A stretch of DNA of 64,000 bases from Erginobacter sp964587835 (GTDB taxonomy: Bacteria; Auribacterota; Erginobacteria; Erginobacterales; Erginobacteraceae): positions 1 through 64,000 of the forward strand of contig CAZPMN010000008.1 in the NCBI GenBank assembly GCA_964587835.1. The letters are read 5' to 3'. A program made the position numbers and the translations under genes. The notes under the pieces are model-generated. The model saw nothing but the letters and a program-made list of their open reading frames with translations, searched no databases and had not been told where the DNA came from. This document shows, piece by piece, positions 16,197-23,733 of this stretch; positions within the stretch are counted from its first letter, which is position 1, and each line of letters starts with the position of its first letter.

Positions 16197-16226
16197 ATGA
16201 TAAGGTTAGTAAACAACCATAGTCAA
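16197..16226 (-). promoter_or_regulatory. Sigma70-like promoter for the hydrolase gene
   Basis: On the minus strand TTGACT (16226-16221), an 18-bp spacer and TATCAT (16202-16197) lie about 40 bp before the hydrolase ATG. It sits in the 305-bp gap 16158-16462. The rest of that gap shows only a GCCGGAA...TTCCGGC hairpin at 16416-16439, just before the next gene's ribosome-binding site. Confidence 0.5.
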
Positions 16227-16462
16227 CTCCATCTCGCTGATGAGCGGAAGAGGATTTGTCTGCTGGCTGCTCGTTCCCCGCTCCGACGGCCGGAAGTAGG
16301 GAGAAAATAAACATACGATTTCCGTTCCCGGGTCGGGGTTTCCGGGAGCTGGTTCCAAAGCGAGTGGTAGTTAGAGGCAGAAACCACGGTTAATCAATCT
16401 GGAATCCAACCGGCTGCCGGAATTAGTGCCGTTTCCGGCGGTGGATAAAAAGGAGGTGAAGG

Positions 16463-16954
16463 ATGTTCGGAATTAGGGTATTGTCTATTATTCTGGCCCT
16501 GGTCTGCCTGGCTGCGGCCGGCGCGATGCTATTTTACAAGTGCCCGCAGGCGGAACCACTGACTGAATCATTCGTCCGGTATTTCATCCCCGACACCGGG
16601 GTGAAGGCCTTTATCAAGTCGCGGGATCCGGTGGATATCCGGGTGAAAAATCTGGTCAAGTACGGCCTGAGCGGTGCGGCGGTGGTATCCCTGGGTCTGG
16701 GCCTGCTCTTCCTCTGCGCGGCGGTTAATCCCCTGCGGATGCGGCCCTTTATTAGCGTGGTGATGATCTGCTCCGTTCTGATGATCATCTGCGCTATCTG
16801 GCAGGGAATCCGTCTGGGGGTCTTCAAATCCTGGTGGATCGGGGACGCTTCGGGAGCCCTGATCATCCTGGTTCTCCTGGCTGCGCTCTTCCCCAAGAAG
16901 AAACCAGCCGCCGACAGCTCTCTGGCATCGGCGCCCCCGTCCTCCGGGGAGTAA
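16463..16954 (+). CDS. Small four-helix membrane protein, unknown
   Basis: 163 residues with hydrophobic segments at about 5-24, 68-90, 96-114 and 126-146, and a short Ala/Ser/Pro tail. A near-perfect Shine-Dalgarno (AGGAGGTGA at 16451-16459) sits 4 bp before the ATG, so translation should be strong. The spacing and lengths recall small DUF4345-like or DoxX-like membrane proteins, but no conserved motif can be named. The segment FVRYFIPDTGVKAFIKSRDPVDIRVKN between helices 1 and 2 is probably extracytoplasmic. It is a single gene between a convergent hydrolase cassette and a nitroreductase. Confidence 0.7.
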   Translation: MFGIRVLSIILALVCLAAAGAMLFYKCPQAEPLTESFVRYFIPDTGVKAFIKSRDPVDIRVKNLVKYGLSGAAVVSLGLGLLFLCAAVNPLRMRPFISVVMICSVLMIICAIWQGIRLGVFKSWWIGDASGALIILVLLAALFPKKKPAADSSLASAPPSSGE

Positions 16955-16974
16955 GACCCCGGTTTGGAGCGGGT

Positions 16975-17517
16975 TCAGATCCGGTTAAATTCGGCGATCT
17001 CGTCGCGGGGCTTGCGGGGGGGCCTCGCCGCGGATTTCCCGGCCGGGTAGCCGAGCGGGATGAGGGCGATAGGCTCTTCGCTTCCGGGCCGGTGGAGGAG
17101 TCTCTTCACGGCCGGGCCGTTAAACCAGCCCACCCAGCAGGTGCCCAGCCCCAGTTCCGCCGCCTGGAGGATCAAGTGTTCGGCGGCGATCCCGATGTCA
17201 ATCAGCGGGTAATGCTTGCCCTGGAACCGGCCGGCCAGTCCGGAGAGGAGTTTCCCCCGGAGGGAGAGGACAACGATAATTACCGGGGCGGCGGCGATGA
17301 ACCGGCTCGGCCGGTAGATCCCGGAACAGGCCGCCCGGCAGAGGGTCTCTTTCCCCCCCGGGTCGTTGAAGATTAGGAACCGCCAGGGTTGGGCGTTGCA
17401 GGCCGAGGGCGCCAGCCTCGCTGCCTCCAGGCAGAGCTCGATCTTCTCTTGCTCCACCGCTTGACCGGAGTAACTCCGGACCGACCGCCGCGTTCTCACC
17501 AGCTCGAGAAAATCCAT
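16975..17517 (-). CDS. Nitroreductase-family FMN oxidoreductase
   Basis: 180 residues, a compact member of the nitroreductase superfamily. It begins with the FMN-binding RTRRSVRSYS (residues 9-18), followed by LEAARLAPSACNAQPWRFLIF, where the family binds the flavin phosphate and ring. AAEHLILQAAELGLGTCWVGWF is the second signature, and IPLGYPAG closes the fold. It probably reduces a quinone, nitro or enone compound with NAD(P)H as a homodimer; the substrate cannot be predicted. The C-terminal KSAARPPRKPRDEI is the usual dimer-arm segment. The cluster of repeats at 17522-17709 lies directly upstream. Confidence 0.87.
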   Translation of the reverse strand: MDFLELVRTRRSVRSYSGQAVEQEKIELCLEAARLAPSACNAQPWRFLIFNDPGGKETLCRAACSGIYRPSRFIAAAPVIIVVLSLRGKLLSGLAGRFQGKHYPLIDIGIAAEHLILQAAELGLGTCWVGWFNGPAVKRLLHRPGSEEPIALIPLGYPAGKSAARPPRKPRDEIAEFNRI

Positions 17518-17521
17518 AATC

Positions 17522-17547
17522 TTTAACCGCGGGTTAAGCGGATCATT
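17522..17547. repeat. GCGGATTA-family repeat
   Basis: TTTAACCGCGGGTTAAGCGG followed by ATCATTTGCCCC, nearly the same as 6742-6766. It opens a composite gap holding, in order, this repeat, a paired-hairpin repeat and a heptamer array, the same order as part of 6742-7034. Confidence 0.65.
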
Positions 17548-17566
17548 TGCCCCGCTTCAGCCCCTC

Positions 17567-17652
17567 TGCAAATTCAAGCGAAGCGATACTACAACTACTG
17601 CCAGGAATGCCGGCGGCATTCCGATCCAACAAGCCCGAAGGGCGATACTGCT
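17567..17652. repeat. Paired-hairpin repeat, copy 2
   Basis: Same architecture as 6949-7034: TTCAAGCGAAGCGATACTAC, a central hairpin GGAATGCC-ggc-GGCATTCC, then GATCCAACAAGCCCGAAGGG and CGATACTGCT. The central stem differs from copy 1 by a compensated pair (T-A to G-C), evidence that pairing is kept. Confidence 0.75.
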
Positions 17653-17660
17653 CCCTGATC

Positions 17661-17709
17661 ACCGCTTACCGCTTACCGCTTACTGCTTACTGCTCACTGC
17701 TTACCGTCC
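17661..17709. repeat. Heptamer array, 7 units
   Basis: Seven in-phase units: ACCGCTT x3, ACTGCTT, ACTGCTC, ACTGCTT, ACCGTCC. It ends 3 bp from the stop codon of the phosphoesterase gene (minus strand), where each unit reads as a TAA-containing heptamer. Confidence 0.85.
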
Positions 17710-17711
17710 CC

Positions 17712-18197
17712 TCAAAGCTCGACCAGGCGGGCCTCCATCGTCTGGGTATCGAGGAGAGCGGCGGTAGCTTTCCCGGTGATCCAGCCCCCGCCTTCCCCCG
17801 GGTTGACGACCAGGGTCTTTCCCCGCCGGGAGATCTCGGATTTGTGGGTGTGGCCGTAGACGATTACATCGTAATGTCCGCTGGCGGCCAGGGCGTCGAG
17901 CATATCCGGCTCGTGGATCAACAGGAACTTCTTTCCGTCGAGCTCTCCCTCCCAGCGCTTCTTGTGGAGGGTGCCGATCCCCTTGAAGCGTTCGGTGAGG
18001 AAGAGCTTGTCCCCGTCGTTATTCCCGAAGACCCCGATCAACGGGGCCTGCAGGACGGAGAATTCCTTGGCCGTGATCGGAGAGATGATGTCTCCCCCGT
18101 GGAGGACCGTCTCCACCCCTTCCCGGTTGAAGAGCTCGATCGCGGCCCTGATCTTCGGCATGTTTTCGTGGGTATCCGAGATGATCCCGATCTTCAT
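17712..18197 (-). CDS. YfcE/MJ0936-type metallophosphoesterase
   Basis: 161 residues from the ATG at 18197, preferred over the in-frame start at 18242 because MKIGIISDTHENM is the conserved N-terminus and GGAAGG lies just upstream. The metal ligands are visible: D8 and H10 in SDTHEN, then LHGGDI, GVFGNNDG, IHEPD and YGHTHKSE. The family hydrolyses phosphodiesters with Mn2+ or Ni2+; physiological substrates are mostly unknown. It is the second gene of a minus-strand group (Qng1, low-MW phosphatase, this gene) separated by repeat arrays. Confidence 0.88.
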   Translation of the reverse strand: MKIGIISDTHENMPKIRAAIELFNREGVETVLHGGDIISPITAKEFSVLQAPLIGVFGNNDGDKLFLTERFKGIGTLHKKRWEGELDGKKFLLIHEPDMLDALAASGHYDVIVYGHTHKSEISRRGKTLVVNPGEGGGWITGKATAALLDTQTMEARLVEL

Positions 18198-18278
18198 TCC
18201 TTCCGCCTCTTTTTTCAGTCCACTAATGACACGAATTGCCACTAATTTAATCGGGTTAGTCTTGCCTAACCCCCATTT

Positions 18279-18306
18279 GAGTCCACAGATTACACGGATT
18301 ACTCAG
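18279..18306. repeat. GCGGATTA-family repeat, divergent copy
   Basis: CATTTGAGTCCACAGATTAC then ACGGATTACTCAG, a degenerate relative of 6631-6665. A related CCACTAATGACACGAATTGC stretch lies at 18220-18248, partly in the alternative 5' extension of the phosphoesterase gene. Confidence 0.55.
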
Positions 18307-18317
18307 AGTTATCCGCC

Positions 18318-18429
18318 ACTGCTTATTGCATACCGCTTACCGTTTACCGCTCATTGCTTACCGCTTACCGATTACCGATTACCGATTACCGATTACCGAT
18401 TACTGATTACTGATTACTGATTACCGTTC
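18318..18429. repeat. Heptamer array, 16 in-phase units
   Basis: The longest array in the window: 16 units of 7 bp with no phase slip, following AC(C/T)G(C/A)TT. The middle is homogenised into five ACCGATT and three ACTGATT units, while the distal end is mixed ACCGCTT-like. On the minus strand the array supplies the last codons and TAA stop of the low-MW phosphatase gene (18414-18429). Confidence 0.92.
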
Positions 18430-18833
18430 CCCCTCCCTAGGTCGATGATCAAATCGGTGACCCGGGATTTAATCAGGTTGCGCACCTTCCGGGCCTCCTC
18501 CACCGGTTGACCGTAAGGATCCGGGGTGGGCCATTTGATGAGCTTTCCGCGCAGGAGATCCGGGTAGATCAGTTCCGGGGTTCCCCCCAGGACGATCACC
18601 CGGTCGGCCCAGCGCAGCATTTCCTCGGTGATAATCTTGGGCCGTTGGCCGGAGATGTCGATCCCCTCTTCGGTCATCACCTCCCGAATTCCGGGACTGA
18701 TCGAGTCGATCGGGTGGGTCCCGGCACTCCGCACGTTCATCACCGAGTCTCCCCAAGCCCGGCCGAAGCCTTCGGCGATCTGGCTCCGGCAGGAGTTGCC
18801 GACGCAGATAAAGAGGATATTGGCTTTTTTCAT
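18414..18833 (-). CDS. Low-molecular-weight protein-tyrosine-phosphatase / ArsC-like
   Basis: 139 residues. The phosphate-binding loop CVGNSCRSQ (Cys10 to Arg16) and the late PDPYGQPVEE acid segment define the LMW-PTPase fold, and VGNSCRSQIAEG is the version used by thioredoxin-coupled arsenate reductases. However, the two resolving cysteines of ArsC are missing: the region reads VIVLGGTPELIYPDLL. It is therefore either a phosphatase or an ArsC relative that cannot form the usual disulfide cascade. The C-terminal GNGNQ and the stop are encoded by the heptamer array. The start at 18833 fits the family N-terminus. Confidence 0.75.
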   Translation of the reverse strand: MKKANILFICVGNSCRSQIAEGFGRAWGDSVMNVRSAGTHPIDSISPGIREVMTEEGIDISGQRPKIITEEMLRWADRVIVLGGTPELIYPDLLRGKLIKWPTPDPYGQPVEEARKVRNLIKSRVTDLIIDLGRGNGNQ

Positions 18834-18860
18834 CGGGGAGTTCTCTTTGTGTGGCGGGTA

Positions 18861-19841
18861 TCAGTAAGCCGTGGTGAGGGTCAGGTGATAAGGTCTCCAC
18901 TCTGACCCGCCCTTGGTCTGGCCAGCGTACCAGAGGAGGCGGTCGACGGCCTGAGAGGTTACGTCGGGCAGGCGGATCGCCAGCCGTTCCCGGATCATCT
19001 CGCAGACCACCACGGTGGTCGTCCGGATCTCCAGTTCCTCCCGGGCGCCGGGAGGTATCTGGATCCGGCGGTCGACGAACTTCTCCAACTCCGGGGAGTA
19101 GACCAGGATTCCCAATTGGCGGAGAACCTGGGGGAGCTTATAGTCGGCAGAGGCTGTCAGTTCCCCGATGTCGGCGAAAGCTCCCCGCCCCTTCCCCTGC
19201 CAGCGTTCCCAGAGCATCGCCGCGGCCAGCTGGGCCCGCTTGTAGAAGAGGAGGCGGTGGTTGTTCCACTCTGCCGAGTCGTCAAAGGAGGGGAAGTGCT
19301 CCACCAGCAACCGGACCAGGCTGACGGCGCTGTTTCCGGCCCTCCTGACCAGGACGTGGAACCTCCCCTCGAACTCGGCGGTCAGGATCCTCCCCACCTC
19401 CCGGCAGATGGTGAAGCGGTGATAGAGGAGGGGGATCTCGCCCTGTCCCCGGAAAATCCGGGCGATCTCCGCCCGGCTGGCCCCGGCCAGCCAGCCGCCG
19501 TCATAGATCGGCACCCCCTCCTCCAGAGCCCGGGTCAGGGCGGCGAACATCCCGAAGGCGCCGTCAAGTAATTGTCCTCGGTATTCCACCGTCCATTTCG
19601 GGTTGCCCCAGTAGCAGAAATTCAGGGCGTTCATCAGCAGGAAATAATCCACCCCGATCTCGTCGAGACCGGGGTGGATGAAGAAATAGTCCCAGCGCGG
19701 GCGGGGGATATGGGAGGAGTCGACCTTCGAGCAGAAATCAAGCAATCGGTCGCGGTTGATCCGGACCAGTCGCAGTTCCTTCACCAGCGGGGTCAGTGAC
19801 TCCAGGATGGAGACTTTTCCCTGGTAGGGATGGTTTTCCAT
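18861..19841 (-). CDS. Queuosine 5'-phosphate N-glycosylase (Qng1/DUF2419)
   Basis: 326 residues matching the Q-salvage family best known from eukaryotes (C9orf64/QNG1) and a few bacteria such as Sphaerobacter. Recognisable blocks are the FIHPGLDEIGVDYFLLMNAL start of the core, FCYWGNPKW, DGAFGMFAALTRALEEG, TASADYKLPQVLRQLGIL, EIRTTTVVVCEMI and the terminal VDRLLWYAGQ. The enzyme releases queuine base from queuosine-5'-phosphate so that it can be inserted into tRNA. It is transcribed divergently from tilS, another tRNA-modification gene, 108 bp apart. No tgt or queuine transporter is in the window, so the salvage pathway is inferred. Confidence 0.82.
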   Translation of the reverse strand: MENHPYQGKVSILESLTPLVKELRLVRINRDRLLDFCSKVDSSHIPRPRWDYFFIHPGLDEIGVDYFLLMNALNFCYWGNPKWTVEYRGQLLDGAFGMFAALTRALEEGVPIYDGGWLAGASRAEIARIFRGQGEIPLLYHRFTICREVGRILTAEFEGRFHVLVRRAGNSAVSLVRLLVEHFPSFDDSAEWNNHRLLFYKRAQLAAAMLWERWQGKGRGAFADIGELTASADYKLPQVLRQLGILVYSPELEKFVDRRIQIPPGAREELEIRTTTVVVCEMIRERLAIRLPDVTSQAVDRLLWYAGQTKGGSEWRPYHLTLTTAY

Positions 19842-19949
19842 GCTGAAGGGCGCTGACGGTGTGTTATGATCTCAGGGCGCTGGCTGGCGTCTGCCGGAAA
19901 GACCTCCGGCACAGAACGGCCGGCGATATTCGAGGTAAAAAATACCAAA

Positions 19950-21422
19950 ATGCCGGGATATGACAACAAAAAAAACCGGGTTTCGGGTTTGAAAGCTGAC
20001 CTGGTGAGGAGAATGACTGAGTACGCCACCCGCCACCGGCTCTGGAAGGAGGGTGACCGGATCCTGGTTGCGGTTTCCGGCGGGGCCGACTCGGTCGCCC
20101 TGCTCCACCTGCTCGCGATTCTGGGTCGGGAAGGTAACCTCCAACCGACCGTGGTCCATCTCGATCACGGTCTGCGGGCAGAGGCGGCCCGGGAGGACCG
20201 GCGCTGGGTCGAAGCTTTGACTTCCCGGCTGGGAGTCCCCTGCCTGTCCGGCCGCCGCGAGGTGGGGGAGGTGCTCGAGCGGGGCGGATATTCCCCGGAA
20301 GAAGCAGCCCGGAAGGTCCGCTACGGATTTTTCCGGGAGGTCTCCCGCCAGACCGGGATCAGGATCCTGGCCCTCGGCCACCAGGCCGACGACCAGGCGG
20401 AGACGGTGCTGCTGCGGCTGCTCCGCGGTTCGCGTCCCGGCGCCCTGGCCGGGATGCGCCCCTCCCGGAGAGAGGGGGAACTGCTTTTAATCCGGCCGCT
20501 CCTGCCCTTTCGAAGGGAAGAACTCCTCCGATTCCTGGCGGAGCTCGGCGAAGGGTACCGACGGGATATCTCCAACCTGGACCAGCGTTTTCTTCGCAAC
20601 CGAATCCGCCACCGCCTCCTCCCCCTGCTGGAGACGGAGTACAACCCCCGCTTTCGGGAGATCCTGATCTCGCTGGCCCACCGGGAAGGGGAGAGAGAGG
20701 ATTACCTCCGTTCCCGGCTGGAGGAGCGCGGCCGGGAACTCATCCGCCGGACTTCGCAGGGGTTTGCCCTCGACTGCGGCATCTTTCTCCGGGCACCTGC
20801 CCTGGAGCGGGGGGAGGTCCTGAGGGGGCTTTTAGCCCGGGCCGGGGTCGTCTCCCCCCACCGCCACCATTTCCGGGATCTGGAACAGCTGGCCCGGGGG
20901 CCCTCCGGCCGTCGGCTTGATTTGCCCGGCTCGCTGGTAGCCCGCCGCGAGGGCGATCTGATCCTGATCACTGGCCGCCGGGCCGGGGAAAGCCTACCGG
21001 TCATTCCCTTAGAGATACCGGGGGACCGGGTGATCGATCCGCTGGCCGCTAGGATCAAGGTCCGCGTCTATCCGGTGCCGCCGGACCTGCGCCGGCGACT
21101 GGAGGAGAAACGGGGGGACGGGACCGCCGCTTGGAGGGAATACCTCGACCGTGACCGGGTGGTTCCGCCCCTGGTCCTCCGGCCCCGCCTCCCCGGGGAT
21201 CGTTATCGGCCTATGGGGATGGAGGGGAGGAAGAAGCTCAAGAAGCTCCTGATCGAGTCCGGGGTTCCGCTCTCCCGACGGGGGATGATTCCGGTGATCG
21301 CCGACCGGGAGCGAATTATATTCCTGGCCGGCCACCGGCCCAATCACCACTGCCGGGTTCGGGTGGATACCCGGGAGATCCTGGAGATCTCCCTCGAGCC
21401 GCTGGAACGGCCAGGAGATTGA
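19950..21422 (+). CDS. tilS: tRNA(Ile)-lysidine synthase
   Basis: 490 residues from the ATG at 19950; the longer frame to 19866 adds an unlikely tail. The N-terminal PP-loop ATPase has SGGADS at residues 43-48, then VVHLDHGLR, ALGHQADDQAETVLLRLLRG and the NRIRHRLLPLLE motif. The central helical domain and C-terminal TilS domain (LRPRLPGDRYRPMGMEGRKK and SGVPLSRRGMIPVI) complete it. It attaches lysine to C34 of tRNA-Ile(CAU) so that AUA is read as Ile, an essential step. The usual neighbour ftsH follows after 265 bp. Confidence 0.95.
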   Translation: MPGYDNKKNRVSGLKADLVRRMTEYATRHRLWKEGDRILVAVSGGADSVALLHLLAILGREGNLQPTVVHLDHGLRAEAAREDRRWVEALTSRLGVPCLSGRREVGEVLERGGYSPEEAARKVRYGFFREVSRQTGIRILALGHQADDQAETVLLRLLRGSRPGALAGMRPSRREGELLLIRPLLPFRREELLRFLAELGEGYRRDISNLDQRFLRNRIRHRLLPLLETEYNPRFREILISLAHREGEREDYLRSRLEERGRELIRRTSQGFALDCGIFLRAPALERGEVLRGLLARAGVVSPHRHHFRDLEQLARGPSGRRLDLPGSLVARREGDLILITGRRAGESLPVIPLEIPGDRVIDPLAARIKVRVYPVPPDLRRRLEEKRGDGTAAWREYLDRDRVVPPLVLRPRLPGDRYRPMGMEGRKKLKKLLIESGVPLSRRGMIPVIADRERIIFLAGHRPNHHCRVRVDTREILEISLEPLERPGD

Positions 21423-21443
21423 TCGCCGGCAATAGAACATCTC

Positions 21444-21606
21444 CTCGTACTTCGTACTCCTACTCGTACTCGTACTCGAAACCCCGTCTCGGTAGTTGGC
21501 GAGGAAAAATGGAGGGGGGGCGAGTAAAGGGGCGAGTACGAGGGGTGACGAGCAAAGGGACGAGTAGGAGATAGGAGTACGAGTACGAATAAGGCTATTA
21601 ATACGA
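21444..21606. repeat. TCGTAC hexamer repeats in inverted orientation
   Basis: CTCGTACTTCGTACTCCTAC (21444-21479 region) is built from 6-bp TCGTAC-like units. Diverged GTACGA/CGAGTA units in the opposite orientation follow at 21531-21606. The pair could fold into a long imperfect hairpin between tilS and ftsH. A TATAAT box lies after it at 21614-21619, with no clear -35. Confidence 0.65.
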
Positions 21607-21687
21607 GTTTTGATATAATTTGTTGGTTCGGCCGAGGATAATCTGATATATTCTGAACATTGCCGTAACCTTTGGGTCTTACCTGAT

Positions 21688-23703
21688 ATGCCGAAAACTC
21701 CGAAAAAGAAAAAGGCTTCCCGTCCACCGGGATCACGGGCGCCCGCCCCGCCCCCGAATCAGAAGAAGATCAAGTATCTGATCTTCTGGCTCTTTCTCGG
21801 GATCATGGTGGTCTACTATTACTTTGGACGGGAACTGTCCAAAACCCCGCCCAAGGAGCTGATGTATTCACAGCTGATCGAGTACGCCCAGGCGGGCAGG
21901 ATCGTCAAACTGGAGGTCACCGACAAGGAGGGGACGGGGCAGTTCCGTGACGACGACGGATACAAAGAGTTTTCCGTTACCCTGCCGGAGAGTCTCCCTG
22001 ACAGTTTCTACGCCACCCTCCGGGATCACGGGATCCCCTACGAGTTCAAGAAGAGCAGCTGGTGGAAGGAGCTGGTTCCCGTGCTGATCGGCCCGCTGCT
22101 CTTTGTCGGGCTGCTCTGGTTTCTCTTCTACCGCCAGATGCGGGGTGTGGGCAAGGGGGCGATGTCCTTTGGAAAGAGCCGTGCCCGGCTGAACAAGAAC
22201 ACGGAAAAGGTAACCTTTGCCGATGTCGCCGGGGTCAACGAGGCCAAGGAAGAGCTGGAGGAGATCATCGCCTTCCTGAAAGCGCCCAAGAAGTTCCAAC
22301 GGTTGGGCGGCCGGATCCCCAAAGGGGTGATTCTGGTCGGCCCCCCGGGGACCGGAAAAACCCTCCTGGCCAAGGCGGTGGCCGGCGAAGCCGACGTTCC
22401 CTTCTTCTCCCTTTCCGGTTCCGACTTCGTCGAGATGTTCGTCGGGGTGGGGGCTTCCCGGGTCCGGGATATGTTCGAACAGGGACGGAAGCACGCCCCC
22501 TGCATCATCTTTCTTGACGAAATCGACGCCGTCGGCCGGCACCGGGGGTCGGGTCTGGGCGGCGGCCACGACGAGCGGGAGCAGACCCTGAACCAGCTCC
22601 TGGTGGAGATGGACGGTTTTGAGACCAAGGAAGGGGTGATCCTGGTGGCTGCCACCAACCGGCCCGACGTTCTCGATCCCGCCTTGCTCAGACCGGGGAG
22701 GTTCGACCGCCAGATCCTGATCGATATGCCCGATATCAAGGGGAGGGAGGCGATCCTCAAGGTCCATGTCAAGAAGATCACCCTCTCCCGGTCAGTCTCC
22801 CTTTCCCGGATCGCCCGGGGCACCCCCGGTTTTTCCGGGGCTGACCTCGCCAACCTGGTCAATGAGGCCGCCCTGCTGGCCGCCCGCCGCAACAAGAAGT
22901 CGGTGGGGACGGCCGAGATGGAAGAGGCCCGGGACAAGGTCCGCTGGGGGAGGGAGCGCAAGAGCCGGGTGATGGACGAGGAGGACCGGAAGGTCACCGC
23001 TTACCACGAGGCCGGCCACGCCCTGGTCATCGCTCTGATCCCGGAGACCGAACCGCTGCATAAGGTGACCATCATCCCCCGGGGCATTGCCTACCTGGGG
23101 GCGACGATGCAGCTGCCGGAGAAGGACCGTTACCTGGAGTTCCGGAAGAAAATCCTGGGGGTGATCACCGGGATGTTCGGCGGCCGGGCGGCGGAAGAGA
23201 TGATCTTCGGGGATATCACGGCCGGGTCCCGCAACGATATCAAGGTTGCCACCGGGCTCGCCCGCCAGATGGTCTGTGAATGGGGGATGAGTAAGAAGCT
23301 GGGACCGATGACCTACGGGGAGCACGAGGAACATCTCTTCCTCGGTCGGGAGATCACCCGGACCAGCGATTACAGCGAGGAGACCGCTCGGGAGATCGAC
23401 CGGGAAGTCAAGTCAATCATTGAAGAGTGCTACGAGAGGGCGAAGAAACTGCTGACGGAGAACCGGGACAAACTCCTGGCCCTGGCCGAGGCGTTGCTGC
23501 AGTACGAGGTTCTCGACGATGTCGAGATTGGCCAGATCATCGAGACCGGGAAGCTGACCCGGAAGTCGGGACGGGGGCGGACGCGGACCAAGAAATCGGC
23601 TCCCGAAAAGCAGGAGGGGAAGCCGAGAGAAGCGGAGCCGAAGGAGAATTCCCTCCCCGTCCGGCTTCGGCCGGCCCCAGCCGGGAACGCGGCCTCGGGA
23701 TAG
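21688..23703 (+). CDS. ftsH: ATP-dependent zinc metalloprotease FtsH
   Basis: 671 residues. A Lys/Pro-rich cytoplasmic N-terminus precedes helix 1 (~30-46), a ~80-residue periplasmic domain and helix 2 (~129-148). The AAA+ module has Walker A GPPGTGKT at 218-225, Walker B IIFLDEIDAVG and the SRH around RPGRFDRQI. The M41 protease site HEAGH starts at His440. The hexamer extracts and degrades membrane and short-lived proteins such as LpxC or heat-shock factors in other bacteria. The C-terminal tail is basic then acidic and low-complexity. It lies between tilS and folP, a widespread order. Confidence 0.97.
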   Translation: MPKTPKKKKASRPPGSRAPAPPPNQKKIKYLIFWLFLGIMVVYYYFGRELSKTPPKELMYSQLIEYAQAGRIVKLEVTDKEGTGQFRDDDGYKEFSVTLPESLPDSFYATLRDHGIPYEFKKSSWWKELVPVLIGPLLFVGLLWFLFYRQMRGVGKGAMSFGKSRARLNKNTEKVTFADVAGVNEAKEELEEIIAFLKAPKKFQRLGGRIPKGVILVGPPGTGKTLLAKAVAGEADVPFFSLSGSDFVEMFVGVGASRVRDMFEQGRKHAPCIIFLDEIDAVGRHRGSGLGGGHDEREQTLNQLLVEMDGFETKEGVILVAATNRPDVLDPALLRPGRFDRQILIDMPDIKGREAILKVHVKKITLSRSVSLSRIARGTPGFSGADLANLVNEAALLAARRNKKSVGTAEMEEARDKVRWGRERKSRVMDEEDRKVTAYHEAGHALVIALIPETEPLHKVTIIPRGIAYLGATMQLPEKDRYLEFRKKILGVITGMFGGRAAEEMIFGDITAGSRNDIKVATGLARQMVCEWGMSKKLGPMTYGEHEEHLFLGREITRTSDYSEETAREIDREVKSIIEECYERAKKLLTENRDKLLALAEALLQYEVLDDVEIGQIIETGKLTRKSGRGRTRTKKSAPEKQEGKPREAEPKENSLPVRLRPAPAGNAASG

Positions 23704-23733
23704 TCCGCCGCCCGCCGGGGGGGAGGTAGATCG

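Noticed and set aside
17962..18420. Plus-strand frame ending in TAYRLPFT/DYRLLITDY-type repeats
   Set aside because: It is antisense to the phosphoesterase gene and then reads through the heptamer array, which is stop-free on this strand.
18318..18429. CRISPR array
   Set aside because: Units are 7 bp with no spacers, no cas genes are present, and similar arrays are scattered beside genes.
19866..19949. Upstream start for TilS
   Set aside because: The extra 28 residues have no similarity to TilS, and CGAGGT precedes the ATG at 19950.
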